From Ziziphus jujuba (lineage: Eukaryota; Streptophyta; Magnoliopsida; Rosales; Rhamnaceae): DNA of 64,000 bases. The position numbers and the translations under genes are program-made. Each line of letters starts with the position of its first letter. The first letter of the stretch is position 1. The DNA lies in NCBI RefSeq assembly GCF_031755915.1, contig NC_083380.1, positions 11,470,001 through 11,534,000 of the forward strand. Reading direction: 5' to 3'. Below, one piece after another: positions 1 to 12,777 of the stretch. Under the pieces are notes generated by a model. That model was not told the DNA's origin. It searched no databases and saw only the letters and a list, made by a program, of their open reading frames with translations.

Positions 1-950
1 ATTTTGAATTGTGAGCGTTTAGTTGATTTCAGATAGATCGAGCTTTTAAAATTCAATAAGATGTGCAAGTATTTTATTTATTTATTTATTTTTGAATTGT
101 TTTAGTTGACCTATTAAATAAATTTTATCTAGTTCCATTATAAATTTATACTTTTATACCTATTTAAATTTATTATTAAATATTTTATTAATTATATATA
201 TTTATATTTAGAAATATAGAATTTAATATTTTAAATATTTTCCAAAATATGTAATTGAACATTTTAAATATATTTAAAAATATATAATTGAATATTTTTA
301 GATATGAATATTTTAGATGTGTTAAAAAATATATGATTGAATATACCAAATGTATTCAAAAATGTACAATGTTCAAATATCTCAAATATATTTAAAAATA
401 TATAATTAAATATTTCAAATGTATTTAAAAATATACTACTGAATATTTTTAAAGGGTTTCATAATTTTTAAATTAAACATTTTAATAATATATTTTTTCA
501 TTATCAAAAAATATTTTAATGGAAAAAAATATCTTGTGAAATTTTTATGACTATTAATTTTATCTAAAAATATTGTTAAAAATTTATATGAAATGATGTT
601 TAATTTGTAAAAAAATTATTAAGAAAAAATATTCAATTTATGAGAAAAAAAAATATTTTTGACTTAGTTAAAGGTTTTTAAAATTATAAATATTTTAGAT
701 TATAAATATTATATAAAATTATTTTATATTTTTTATATATTTAAATGGTAATCTATAAAAATGATATTATATAGAATTTAAAGAAATTTTAAAAAAGAAT
801 ATGCAAGTAATTTTCTAAAATATAACAATAGTATTTTAAATAATTTGTTTATTTATAAAAAAAAACTACATAAGACAAATTAACAGTATTTTTAAAAAAA
901 ATCCTTTCCAACGTTTTATGAATAGTTTTATTAAGCTGTGATAGAAAATA
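1..950. other. AT-rich intergenic sequence
   Basis: No gene is visible. The stretch is very AT-rich and is dominated by short degenerate repeats of the type tatttaaaaatatat, which recur every 50-70 bases between about 220 and 450. It contains no long ORF and no splice-like exon. Confidence 0.6.
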
Positions 951-1019
951 AAGGTAGAAAATAAAGCAAAGACCATCTATAACATCCACCGCTAATGCAA
1001 AGTCTGCTGAACATGCAGT

Positions 1020-1500
1020 GTCAATAATTTCAATATTTTAATATATTTTTCTTTCATTTTTTATTTTTCAGCCTTCAAATTTTTCTATCTTCTTCCTTGA
1101 TTGTTTGCTAAAAATTTCTTCTTCTTCCACTATTTTTTTTTTTTCCTTTATAAAACACAAAATCCATTGTTCTAACATCATCATAACCTTCAATTCCATC
1201 ACAGATGAACAATACCCATCACACATGAAGAAAAAAAAAAAGGTTGCCGTAGAGATCGGGTTGGGGAAGAGGCATCTAGGTCGTCAAATTCGCCTCCGTC
1301 TTTGCTTGGGTAGGTTTTGGGCACTTTGTTTGGTGGGTTTGTAGTGAATTGAAGGTTTGGGGTTTTGGCTTTTAGTTTAAACTGGAAAGAAAATAGATTT
1401 GAATACTGATCTAACTAACGTTGCTCTGGCTGGTAGGAGGCAAATCGGAGCCAGAGATTGAGCCTGAACAGCAGGTAAGGTAATAGCCAAAATGGTAGAA
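1020..1500 (+). other. gene-like relic or orphan first exon
   Basis: This island is less AT-rich than its flanks. It has a TATA-like ttataaaac near 1150, a CT-rich leader, an ATG at 1225-1227 followed by a poly-lysine run, and a GT-rich intron-like stretch. A short segment ending at cagcag/gtaagg near 1472 reads as alternating Glu-Pro codons in one frame. The longest ORF is only 79 codons and matches no family I recognise. It could be a decayed first exon or a non-coding transcript, and the call is weak. Confidence 0.2.
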
Positions 1501-3030
1501 AGAAATCCCCAGGAAATAATGTACTTTTATTTATTTTTTTCTTTTTCTCGATAGGTTCTTCACACGTTTGCTTTGAATATTTTTTTGTTATTATTATTAT
1601 TTTTTTTTAAAGAAAGGGAGCTGAATAAAAAACAAGGAATAAAAATAATAAAAAAAATAAAATACCAATCAGCTAAAATATTACATATCATCGTACCATT
1701 CCATTTTAAAACAGAATTAATTGGCAAGGAGTTTTTAAAAACATTGTCAATAAATAAATATTATGCCACATATATATTAATATTTTCTATATTTTAGATC
1801 GCATATATTTTAATAGATAAAATTATTAAAAATACTCTTATAAATTTTCTAGAAAGATAAAATGAGAGCAATAATATGTTTATCTTCCTTCAACAGAATT
1901 TTCTTCTAGTATAACAAAATATATTTTCACTCTTTTTTTTATTTTTTTATTTTTATAAAGACAAATTTATTCCCTTAAAATCTGAGTTCAAATTTTTGGT
2001 TTTATTTTTTATCTTTGGGGTATTTCAAATTGAATTACAGAACAAGATTATGGAATTGATCTATACTTAATTCTGTTTCTTGTACAACCGAGTGGATCTC
2101 GATTTAGGAATGGAATGGAATGATTTTTTTTTTTTAAAAAAAAAAAAGAAGAAAAAGTCTCCTTTAGAAGCTTAATTTATAAAAATTAAAGTCTCCTTTA
2201 AAAGCTTAATTTATAAAAATAAAGTTATACAGGAATTCCTACATCTCCAATTTGAAAAGAGTAAATTTAAAGTGTCAATTTTTTTGGGTTAAAATTTTGA
2301 TATCTATGTAATTTAGCCCATTTTTAACTATTTTGCGTGTATATTGATAATATCAATTTAATGATTATTAAAAAATTATTTTATAATAGATTATCAAAAT
2401 TTTATTAAAAAATTTTGATATTTGCAATACTATTCATGTGAAAAACATAAAAAAATATTTATTAGTTTTATTTTTATAAAAACCTCCAATTGTTTACCTC
2501 TAGGATGCATTTTATTTTATTTATAGTTAATAATGTTTTAGGATACCCTAACTTTAATAAATAACATATTGTATTTATCATATTTGTATTTTATTGTTTT
2601 ATTCAATTTATATTAAATTTAAAATATTATTAAAAAAATATTTATTAAATAATATGTATTAGTATATTTGTTGGTTTATTTATATAATTGAAATATGAAT
2701 ATGAATAATTAAATTTTTATAAAAAGTGAATAGATAGATGAGGTTAATTTATACGGTTATATATATATATATATATTTTGTTAAATAAACTATTTAAATA
2801 TAAATTATTTATTTTTTTTATCTTTCATATAATTTGAATTTATATTTTTATTAATACAAATAAAAATATTTTACTATTAAAATTAATCCACTTCATCATG
2901 CAGTTATATATTTGATAAATAAACAGGATAAAATTAAATTATTATCCAATTTAATATTAATATATTAAATTGATGTGGATGGCAATGGTCTGTTTTGGCA
3001 TTTAAGTAATTATTATAAAAAAAGGGGATA
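1501..3030. other. AT-rich intergenic sequence
   Basis: I see no gene. The stretch holds poly-T and poly-A runs, a short TA microsatellite near 2758-2778 and the 34-base tandem duplication listed separately. Confidence 0.5.
2157..2224. repeat. 34-bp tandem duplication
   Basis: Two adjacent copies of gtctcctttagaagctta followed by atttataaaaat begin at 2157 and 2191. They differ at only one or two positions, so this is a recent replication slip in intergenic DNA. Confidence 0.8.
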
Positions 3031-3085
3031 TTTATGTAATTAAATGCAATAAAAGTGCATCTGGCTGCCGCTAAGATTGGAACTT

Positions 3086-3159
3086 AGAACCCTACCTTGC
3101 CAGCCCATCGGGCCCGCCGCCGTTAGAAACCCTACCGGGATTTTAGTTGCCCTATAAAA
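3086..3159 (+). promoter_or_regulatory. core promoter of the MORC gene: telo-box, GGGCCC and TATA box
   Basis: A canonical TATA box (tataaaa, 3153-3159) lies about 30 bases before a plausible transcription start near 3185. Upstream are a telo-box (AAACCCTA, 3127-3134), a similar aaccctac near 3088 and a GC-rich GGGCCC element near 3109. Telo-boxes combined with site II or GGGCCC elements are known from plant genes expressed in dividing cells. The motifs are seen directly; the function is inferred. Confidence 0.55.
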
Positions 3160-3184
3160 GTACATTGATCTGGGAGATTTTCTC

Positions 3185-3302
3185 CTCCATCTGCCTCTTC
3201 TGGGAAAAATACACAGTTCATTCTTCACGATTCTTTGCAATTGTCTCTCAAAAAATAGAAAAAAGGGAGAAGAATTCAGAAACTTTCATGCAAAAAATTA
3301 AG
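3185..3302 (+). other. 5' UTR exon of the MORC gene
   Basis: This exon follows the TATA box at the usual spacing and ends in attaag/gtaata, a good plant donor. The matching acceptor is ttttttatag at 6122, just before the start codon, which makes a leader intron of about 2.8 kb. An ATG at 3288-3290 opens a short upstream ORF that runs through the splice junction. Confidence 0.55.
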
Positions 3303-3921
3303 GTAATATAGATTAGATCCTTCTACTTTACTACAATCTTCTTCTTCTTTCTTTTTTCTCTTCGGATTTTCACGTGATTTGTGACCAAGTCTGTTTTGAA
3401 TGGTGTATTTAAGATTTTTTATTTTTTATGTTGAAGTGGGTGAATCCAAACCCATGATAAACAATTACTTCAATATTTTTGAGGCTTTTAATGCTCTTAG
3501 CCAAACTTCATATGAAAATGCTTTTAAAACTGATTTTAGATATTTTGAAATCACTCTAAGGTGCAAATTTTTATTATTTAAATACATATGATGTGTTTTT
3601 ATATTAATCTTTGAAAAATATACAAAACTATTTCAATGTACATTAGTTTTTTTCCTTTTGGAATAATTTTATTTTATTTTTAATCTTGGATGAGGTGGAA
3701 TTCTTTATTGCTCAAACTATAAATTTTTGTTAGAAGAAACAATAATTTTATAACTTTATAGTTGGGTTGTCAAATTTCATTTTATTATTTTTTTAAATTA
3801 TCACATATTTTATACTTAGATTTAGTTTGTGGTTGTTTTTATTTGATTAGAGCTTCTTCTTTTTTAAAAAGAATTTTGTGAGAAGTTTTATTTTACTAAT
3901 TTTAGTTAAAAGCTCTTTTTA

Positions 3922-4006
3922 AAGCCTAAAACTCAAAACAAGGTGGGGTTCCTCTTTCTATTTGAAGCCTGAAACTCAAAACAAGGTGGGGTTCCTCTTC
4001 CTTGCA
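3922..4006. repeat. tandem duplication in the MORC leader intron
   Basis: The segment agcctaaaactcaaaacaag plus gtggggttcctctt occurs at about 3923 and again at about 3966, with a period of about 43 bases and few differences. It lies wholly inside the leader intron. Confidence 0.75.
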
Positions 4007-4452
4007 TATAGAAGTACAAGATACCACATTTGGATGGTGTAGTTTGACTGGTTGCTTTTGTCTTTTGAGATTAAAAAGCAATGATTGAGAATATTTGGAT
4101 TTTTTTTAAAAGAGCTTTTACTCAAAACAAATGAAGTGTGGCTTATGAGATAGGTTTTTTGGTGTAATTAAAGTTCTGGAAAAGCAGAAGTAAAAGTTAT
4201 TGTCCGGACATTAAAGCAAATAAGTTTTTTGTGATATTGTTATTTTGGGCCAATAACATACAAAAATCTTTTCAAGAAAAGAATATTAGATGGCATAACC
4301 TAGAGTATAAACGCTAGGTGTGCCTCCATCTACTCCTAACCTAATTTCATTGGGTTTTGAGTAGTTGTAATCCTTTTACTAGAAAACAAAGCTTCAAGCC
4401 TATGGAATGGATAAAGCAAGTGGCGATCTATGATGTATACGTTTTAGTGAGT

Positions 4453-5135
4453 TGTTTATTCGCATTAGGACAAATTTCGCCCATCACTTTTGAGATTTGA
4501 TTTAAATACAATTTGATATATTGGAAGAAAAACAGCCTTATCCGTCTATTGTTTATTTACAATATTCATTCAGGGATTCAATTTTGTTGATTGACGAAAT
4601 GAATTAGTGCACTATTCCATGTGCCAAAATAGCTTTATTATGGCTTCTAGTTATATTTTAATTGGATATTTTCAATTTCAAAATATTATGACTTCTAGTT
4701 AGTTTTAAAAGATCATCAAATGTTTTATTTGCATGAGAACGAATTTCGTCTATCGTTTTTGAGGTTTGATTTAAATACAATTTGATATGAGTTTTAAAAA
4801 AAAAAAAAAAAACCCTTTACATCAAATGTTTTATTCGCATTAGGACGAATTTCGTCTATTGCTTTTAAGGTTTTGACTTAAATAAAATTTGATATGTTTT
4901 AAAAAAAAAACAACTTTACTCGCCTATTGTTTATTCACAATATTCATCCAAGGATTCAATCCAGGGTGTGTGTTGGCAAGTTGAACTTGTTCATCGACGA
5001 AATGAATTTGAGTGCACTATTCCATGTGCCAAAACAGCGTTATTATGACTTCTAGTTATATTTAATTGGATATTTTCAATTTCAAAATATTATGACTTCT
5101 AGTTAGTTTTAAAAGATCATCAAATGTTTTATTTA
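4453..5135. repeat. nested tandem repeat in the MORC leader intron
   Basis: Two long diverged copies of one unit start near 4461 and 4836, a period of about 375 bases. Each contains the marker cgcattagga, then an aatttcg block, then caatattcat, attccatgtgccaaaa and tatgacttctagttag. A third, shorter copy of the head (gcatgagaacgaatttcg) sits at about 4731. The copies account for most of the middle of the 2.8-kb intron. Confidence 0.75.
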
Positions 5136-6130
5136 ATCCTTTGAATTAATATCATTAAAACCATGTATAGGAGTACAAATTATTTTAATGAAGCTATAGA
5201 GACACTTGTAATTATACCATATTTCAAGGGTATATATGAAATTAATCCAAGTAGATATAGAAAATGAACTAGTTTATCAAGTGATGTGGCAAAATGAGAT
5301 GCTTTATTTATTTATATATAGTTTCACTTTTCTCTTTAGGACTCGTTTTGAATGCAAGTTTTTTAGACTAGACTTATTTGATTGAACTGCGCAAAATTTA
5401 AAATAACCCAATTGGAATAGGTTGGATTTAAAATGGTTTACTTCAATCTAAGCCAGTTTGTATTTTAATCTAAATGTTAATAGTTTATTTATGCATATTT
5501 AGGTTATATTAAATTTTTAACTGATAAAATTGTAACATGTTGTATTTGCCACATTACTTGGTAAATAAGGTGGTGAACCATTTGGTGTTTTGTTTTGAAA
5601 ATTGAGAGCCAATAGAAATTTGGTTGTTGGGGATGGGAAAAGTATATGTTTTGGGATAGTTGGTAGAATGGAGTTCCTTTTAACTCATATTCTTAGAATT
5701 TATGGATTATCTAATGCCTAAGGATATCATGTTGAGGAAATATTTCATTTTGGAACCTCTATTCATTTAGAAATCTAAATGACCAAGAGGTTATTGAGGT
5801 TTCTAGCGATGGCTTTTGGAAACATAAAGGAAAAGGACGATACGGAGGTCTTTTGAGTCCTATCTAGACGTCTTACTGAGTCAATTGTTTTCGCAAAACC
5901 TTGAATTTAAATGCCCGCCCTAAGATAGTGAAAACAAATTGGAGGTCTTTTATAATGGGTTTTTGTTGGGTTGTTTTGGAAGTAAACTATTATATATTTG
6001 TCACTTGGCTTATTGTTTTTTATATATTGGATGTCTTCTAATCTTATTTCTTCAGTTACTTTATGTGCCCTTCATTTACTTGACATGTGTACTCTGTTGC
6101 ATTCATATCTAATTTTTTATAGTGCTCAAG

Positions 6131-9100
6131 ATGACTTTCATAGACATTGTGGATTTATCTAGTGGGGATGAACTTGTTGAGTTTGATGTAAAACCAGCAA
6201 AGTTAAAATCAAATTTGGTTGGGAGCATAATGCAACAAGAAGAGAATAATAAAGCCCGCCTATCTACGAGTCAAACATCAACAACTAAATGTGGAAGACA
6301 AGAATTTGATGAAAATAGGAGCCCAAACGCTTGGAGCACTGGTCATAGTAGCTCTAGTATGTTGGATCAAGCGCATTCCCCAGTGGATGACATAGGCCTT
6401 TCTTCCTCATCACCTATATGTCAAGCTCCAATATGTCGACAATTTTGGAAAGCTGGGAACTATGATGGTGGCCTTAGTTCTAAAGTCACACTTCAAAGTA
6501 TTGTGCTATCTATGTTAGTTATGTATCTAAGGTGTTCATATTGGATTTTGTGTGAGTTTGTTATATATGTAGTTGGGTCTTTTTTTATCAGCTTAATCTT
6601 TTGGGATAAATGATACCTCAACATGTTATCATAGCCTTAGTGATCGTGAGATCTTGAGTTTGAACCGTAGTATCCTTATTTGCATGTGCACATGTAAGGC
6701 CCATGTGCATGGTTGGGCTTATACGTGGGTGGAAGTATCGATAATAAATTGTTTATGAGCTTGATAAACGTAGTTGAGCCCATTTCCTATCAGTTTAAGC
6801 TTTTGAGATAGATGGTTACTCAGCATGAAGGGAAATGCATGTTGTGTTGTGCTAATTTCAACGAAATAATATGCAGCCAGCTTAGTAGTTTGTATGGCTG
6901 AGAAGTTGTATTTCTATTAAATCCCTGTCATAGATTTTCCTGGTTTTACTACTTTTAAGAACATGTTCTTTTCAGCTTGATGGCTGTGACTTTCCATATG
7001 CTTAGGAAGATTGTCTTTGTTTTATGATATGATATGATATGTCTTTGTTTTCAGATGGGAAAAATTGTCTGCATGTTCATCCCATGTTCCTTCATTCAAA
7101 TGCCACTTCGCATAAGTGGGCCTTTGGTGGTATGTTTAGTATTTAGTTTGTTTCATGATCTTGTTCTTCATCTATGTCTTGCAATCGATGAATTCATCTT
7201 ACTGTTTTTTCTTATGCCACTTTTTCTCATTTATTTATTTTGGGAACTAATTTTTTCTCTTTCATTTGCTTGTTGCTTTCTAGCTGTCGCAGAACTGCTT
7301 GACAATGCAGTTGATGAGGTAACTCTAACTTAGTTCTTAGGTGTTCTTAATTGCTCATTGGTTTCTCCTTGTGGGTTGAAACAATTTGAATGGAAGGAGT
7401 GTGCATATGTAATGAGTTTACTTCAATGCAACATTTATAGGAATGTTGTTTATTTTCTGAAAGTTTTTGGATTATAGAGTTTACGTATGTGATCTTGGCC
7501 AGGATATTTGCTCCTTTTTTCCTTAGACTATTCTTTGGTTACCTACATAATGTTTAGTTCGATAATTTATATAAAATTTTTTTAGAAGTAATTGTGATCT
7601 CGTTTGGAGGATAGATGATTGAGTTTGAATGCCTTGGGATCTGCATTTTTTGAATTCAGATGTTGTTAATCTTGCTAGTTTCAATCAATCATATTATGAT
7701 TTGCATCTGTATGCTTGTTTTTCTTTTTTTCTTTTTCTTTTTTTTTTTTTGACCCAAGTGTTTAATTTCAACCGATCATATTATGGTATGCATTTATTTA
7801 TTTGTTTTTTTTCTGATTTGACAGATCCAAAACGGAGCGACTTTTGTTGCTGTGGATAAAATTTTGAATCCAAGAGATGAAAGTCCAGCATTGTTGATTC
7901 AAGGTGTTGTGTTTATGCAACGTCTTCTACCAAAATGTGATTTTTAGTATTGTTTATGGTTGTCATTGCTATATATCCATAGATATATGCATTGTGCTAC
8001 ACTGTATTTTGCCTAACTCATGTTTACAAAACTTTTTCTGCATCTAGATGATGGTGATGGGATGGATCCTGAGGCTATGCGAAGGTGTATGAGCTTTGGA
8101 TTTTCAGATAAGAATTCAAATTCTGCAATTGGACAATGTACGGATTCTATCAATTGTAGTTGCAATATGTTCTGTTCTCTCCTTTGGCATTTTTTTTCAT
8201 TGACTTCTAGCTTTCCAGATGGAAATGGCTTCAAGACTGGTACTATGAGACTTGGTGCAGATGTTATTGTCTTTAGCCGCCACCTGGATGAAAGGTTTGG
8301 CTTCAACCAGTAGTATTGTTTGCATTTTATTTAAATTTCCAAATTTCTTAGCGATTCACCTTGCCAGCTTTTATTCATATTTTGGCACATTTAGAGCATC
8401 TCCTATGGTGATCTCTAAAGCAGAGACCATCCTTTTCAAAGTAAAGATCATATTTCAAAATTAGATTACTACTTATAGTGTTCTCTATTTTCGTTTCTTA
8501 TTTTGGACATTGTATGGAGGTAAATAGAGATAGTTGTAGATGTTAGGTAAATTGATACTTCATTATGAATATATTCAAAAAAATATGGGCTTGAGAAGAG
8601 ATGGTAAGCCCTGCTGTATTTCTCTCCCTTATTTTTGGTCCTTTTTTTATTTTATTTTATTTTTTTGTTGACTTGGTTTTGAAAACAAGATAGTAGGATA
8701 ATCTTTTGAAATGTCAGCCAAACATTAAGCATATGCTGTTATTTTCTTATTGCTGTAGATTATATGAAATCCTCATTCAAGAGCTTATGCTGCATTTCTT
8801 TTCTTTCCTTGTTGGGGATTGGAGGATCATGAGAGAAGGAATTAGAAGGATCTTAAGTGAGGCTACATTTGAAATAAAGAAATGATGTTTGGTTGACTTG
8901 ATTTTATACAAGGGGACAGAGAACTCTTTTATGCAAAAGAACATATTATTTACAGTTCTTGGATATATTCTATGCATTCCTTAACTAAATACTTTTATAT
9001 TTGTTTTGTTACCTACTGTTATAAATTACGTGAAATCCTCAAATCTAGGCTGTGCGCCCTTTCTAGATTTGTTGTGGGTTGAATATGGTGGAATTATTAC

Positions 9101-12100
9101 ATTGAGACATTAAAAAATATTGAAGGTCAAATGTTCTGGGTACTTAGGCCTCCAAGTTCTCTAAATATGTGATAAAGAAAAGAAATGGATTTCTTTTTCT
9201 CTTTCCTTTCCTATCCTCTCTCTTCCCTATATTAAGCAATAACATTATTTATTCCTCCTTTTATTGTACCTTGATCAGGATATTGACTCAAAGCATTGGC
9301 CTTCTTTCATATTCATTCTTGACAAGAACAGGCTATAACAGAATAGTTGTACCTATGGTGAGCTTCATTGCTGAAATTAAGATGTTCTCTCCGAATACTT
9401 ATATAGATTCTTGTTTATCAGATTTTGCTACCATGCACAAGTCTTATATATTCTAAACCACAATGCCATTTTTCACTACATATGGAAACTCTGTTATTAG
9501 GATAAATTTATGATATACCATTGTAACTGCTTATGTACTATCTTGATGTTCTGCCCTTTAGAATCCAAAATGATCTGATTGAGTAAATGCTTTATAAACT
9601 ACAGTTCCATAATGAATGGGTTTGTATTTCAACTTTAGTGATAAAGTTTGGTTGAGTTAGCAACATCTCTGATGTTAATGAGCACTGTGCCTCAATTACT
9701 TCGTGCATTTCAATTATCTTGTACGTTTTGGTTGTGGGTTTTATTGATGAAACCCAGACTGGTCTGAGGAAAAGAGGAATCAGACAATAAAAAAGTTGCC
9801 GGTTCATGCTGGTCTGATGGGGTCAAAATTAGTGGTAGTACCACCTTTAAGGGTCCTCTTTGCAATCCAATCTGCTGTCCTATTAAGAGTACGATGCACC
9901 CGGCTGGTATTCTGGTTTTTACTGTGTTTACTTATTTCCTCTATTAATATTTCATGTTAATTGCAGGTTGATTATAAATACAACACATCAACGGGAAGTT
10001 TGGAAATATTGCAGGGTAGGGAGCATTATATGTCTAATCTTTCCTTGCTGTTGAAGTGGTCCCCTTATTCAACTGAGGCAGAGCTTCTGAAGCAAGTAGG
10101 CTCTCATGATGTCTTTTTCTTTTCTGGTGACTTCCTGTGTTATTAGCACTCTATACCTAAATGCAGAATTTTCTTATTATTCTCTTTTATTTTTGTTAAA
10201 TTACCAATCATCCCAAAAGTTTTAATGCTCATTGTAAGTAGCCCAATTATGTATGCCAAGCTAATAGTTTTAATGCTCTCCTTCACATCTAGAACATTTA
10301 GTCAATGGAAATTGGGTTTGCAGGATTTGAGCATAGGACTTGATAGATAACAAAGTTTTGATACTATGTTATGTTACTGCTGATTTCTAAGGCTTAAACT
10401 AATAGAAAGTGGGACCAATTATAAATATCAAGCTTTTATTATAATAATTTATTTCCCTAATAACCACATTGTAGGTATGTTTACAAAGTAGCTACTTAGA
10501 ATTATTCATTGTTTTTATTTTGTTTGGGATTTTCTTATTTTTACTAGGTTGTCTTTATTTTATATTCCTTTTCTTTGTCGAACCAGCCTTATGCATAGGT
10601 TCTTTGTAACAGGTTTTTTAGTTTTAACATTGAATCATTACAAATAATGAAATCTTTGTTCTTTGTTCCCTCTGCTTTTTTCTTTACCACCCCTTATTCT
10701 CCAACTATAATCAGGATCTGCATCAAAGTTTCTTCCTGCTGCTTTTTGATTCATTTTTGTGAACCCAGTGTACAACATGCCAGCTGCTTTCTTTAGAGCA
10801 TAGCTACTTCATTCAGAAGCATGTTTGATATTCATAAGTTTAATGTCGGACTTATTATTATTATTATTTGTTTTGGTTTAAATATGCAATTCTTTCAGTT
10901 TTTTTATGTGCATTTTTTAACCTTTCTGTTAGCTTTATCCTTTTCATGTTAACTTTGCAGCATGCATTCTGCCTATTAGTAGCATTTCTTGCAGAAATTG
11001 TGCGCTTTTGCACACGAGTCTGCAATAAAGCTAAGACCCCAGTACATTTGCAATATTGTATTCCTAGGTTAGCAATGCAACATCTTGTGAACTGAAACGG
11101 TAGCTTGGAAGAAAAAGGTTGAGAGATCCAGGCTGTAGTTGTGTTGTCTTTTGTACTGGTCTCTGTTTATGCGTTTTGCAAACATATATGCTTTATATTT
11201 ATTTGTTTGGGCAGAAGGAGCTGGTGGAAATGGTCAAAGTTAACACATCTCTATGGCAAATGTGGGATACAAGAAATGCTATTAATTTTTTTCTTGCTCT
11301 TTAAACAATCTGATGACAGTTTATCAACTTGTGATCATACCATTCTTCTATTATAAAAATTCCAATTGATTTTTTTTGGCCTGAAATAACAGTTTGATGA
11401 CATTGGATCTCATGGGACAAAAGTTATTATCTACAATTTATGGTTTAATGATGATGGGCATGCAGAGCTAGATTTCGATTCAGATCCTGAGGTAAACAAT
11501 TTCCTTTGTTTTTTTTTGTTCCCCCCTCCCTCTCTCTCTCTCTCTCTCAGAAAAATGTTCTATGACCTGACCTCAAACTTGTTATCCTTTTTTAACTTGG
11601 TGGCAACAGGATATTTGCATTAGTGGGGATACAAAAAAATTTGACACATGTCCTGCTTGGATACCCATAAATGAACAGCACATTGGTAACAGATTCCAGT
11701 ACTCTCTCCGGGTAAGGCTATGGAGGAAATTTTCTTTTGAATTTGATTAAGAAATCAAAATTTTCTGAGTGTTGTATCCTTTTGCTCCATAGGTATATTT
11801 GTCCATCTTGTACTTGCAGATACCGGAAAGTTTCAATATAATACTGCGGGGGAAAGTTGTTGAGCACCACAGCATTGCCAATGATCTCATATTTCCAGAA
11901 TGTATCTTGTATAAACCTCTAACTGGAGAGGTTGGTTTGACTGAATCTTTAAAAACTCCTAGTTTTGTTTGACTTAAATTTTCATTTAATAAGTTCTGTT
12001 TTGTCTAATTATCCTCTTGGGCGCTATGGTACTCAAGACACATATACATATAGAAGTTTACGATGGTAAACAATCTTTCTAGCAAGCTTTAACTATTATA

Positions 12101-12719
12101 CTCTTTCTAGCAAGCTTTAACTATTATACTAATCCATTGAATAGAAATTTGGTTGTTGTTTGAGTTATTGCTGTTTATATGTTAAGTGGCTTTGCCGTGC
12201 AGGGTCAAGTCATTACTACTATTGGATTTGATAAAGAAGCCCCTCTTGTACAGATCCACGGATTCAATGTATACCACAAAAATCGTTTAATTCGAGTAAG
12301 TATTTTCAGAAATATCGACCTTCTATTGGCATTTTGGCTGTGTGTGTGTGTGTTCCATTTTGCTCCATGATATGTTTGGTTTATGTTACTAGCACTACTT
12401 GTTAAGTACAGCTAATTTGGTGGATCACAAATGTTAGAGATTAACTTTGTATATTAACAGGAACATAGGTGTGGATAGGACTCCACAAATATAACCTACA
12501 GCTTGAATTTGTTTTGGGGGGGGTGTACCTTGGATGACTTTTTCATTGTTTATCTGTTGGCCAAGGCGTTTACTAACATTTTCACATTAATGACTGGGGA
12601 GAACTTTAGAATTTTTAAAATAAAATAAACTGTCCATATATTTTTACTTATCCAGTACTATTATTTTTGCAATATTATTTTGGCTTCAAGTAAGGCTTCT
12701 ACTCTACAGTAGTTCATCT

Positions 12720-12777
<58 letters not shown>

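Noticed and set aside
11119..11356. Possible extra MORC exon with a kelvem-like open stretch
   Set aside because: Exons at 9967-10095 and 11393-11491 join directly in frame to give the expected LLKQFDDIG sequence, so inserting this segment would break the conserved domain.
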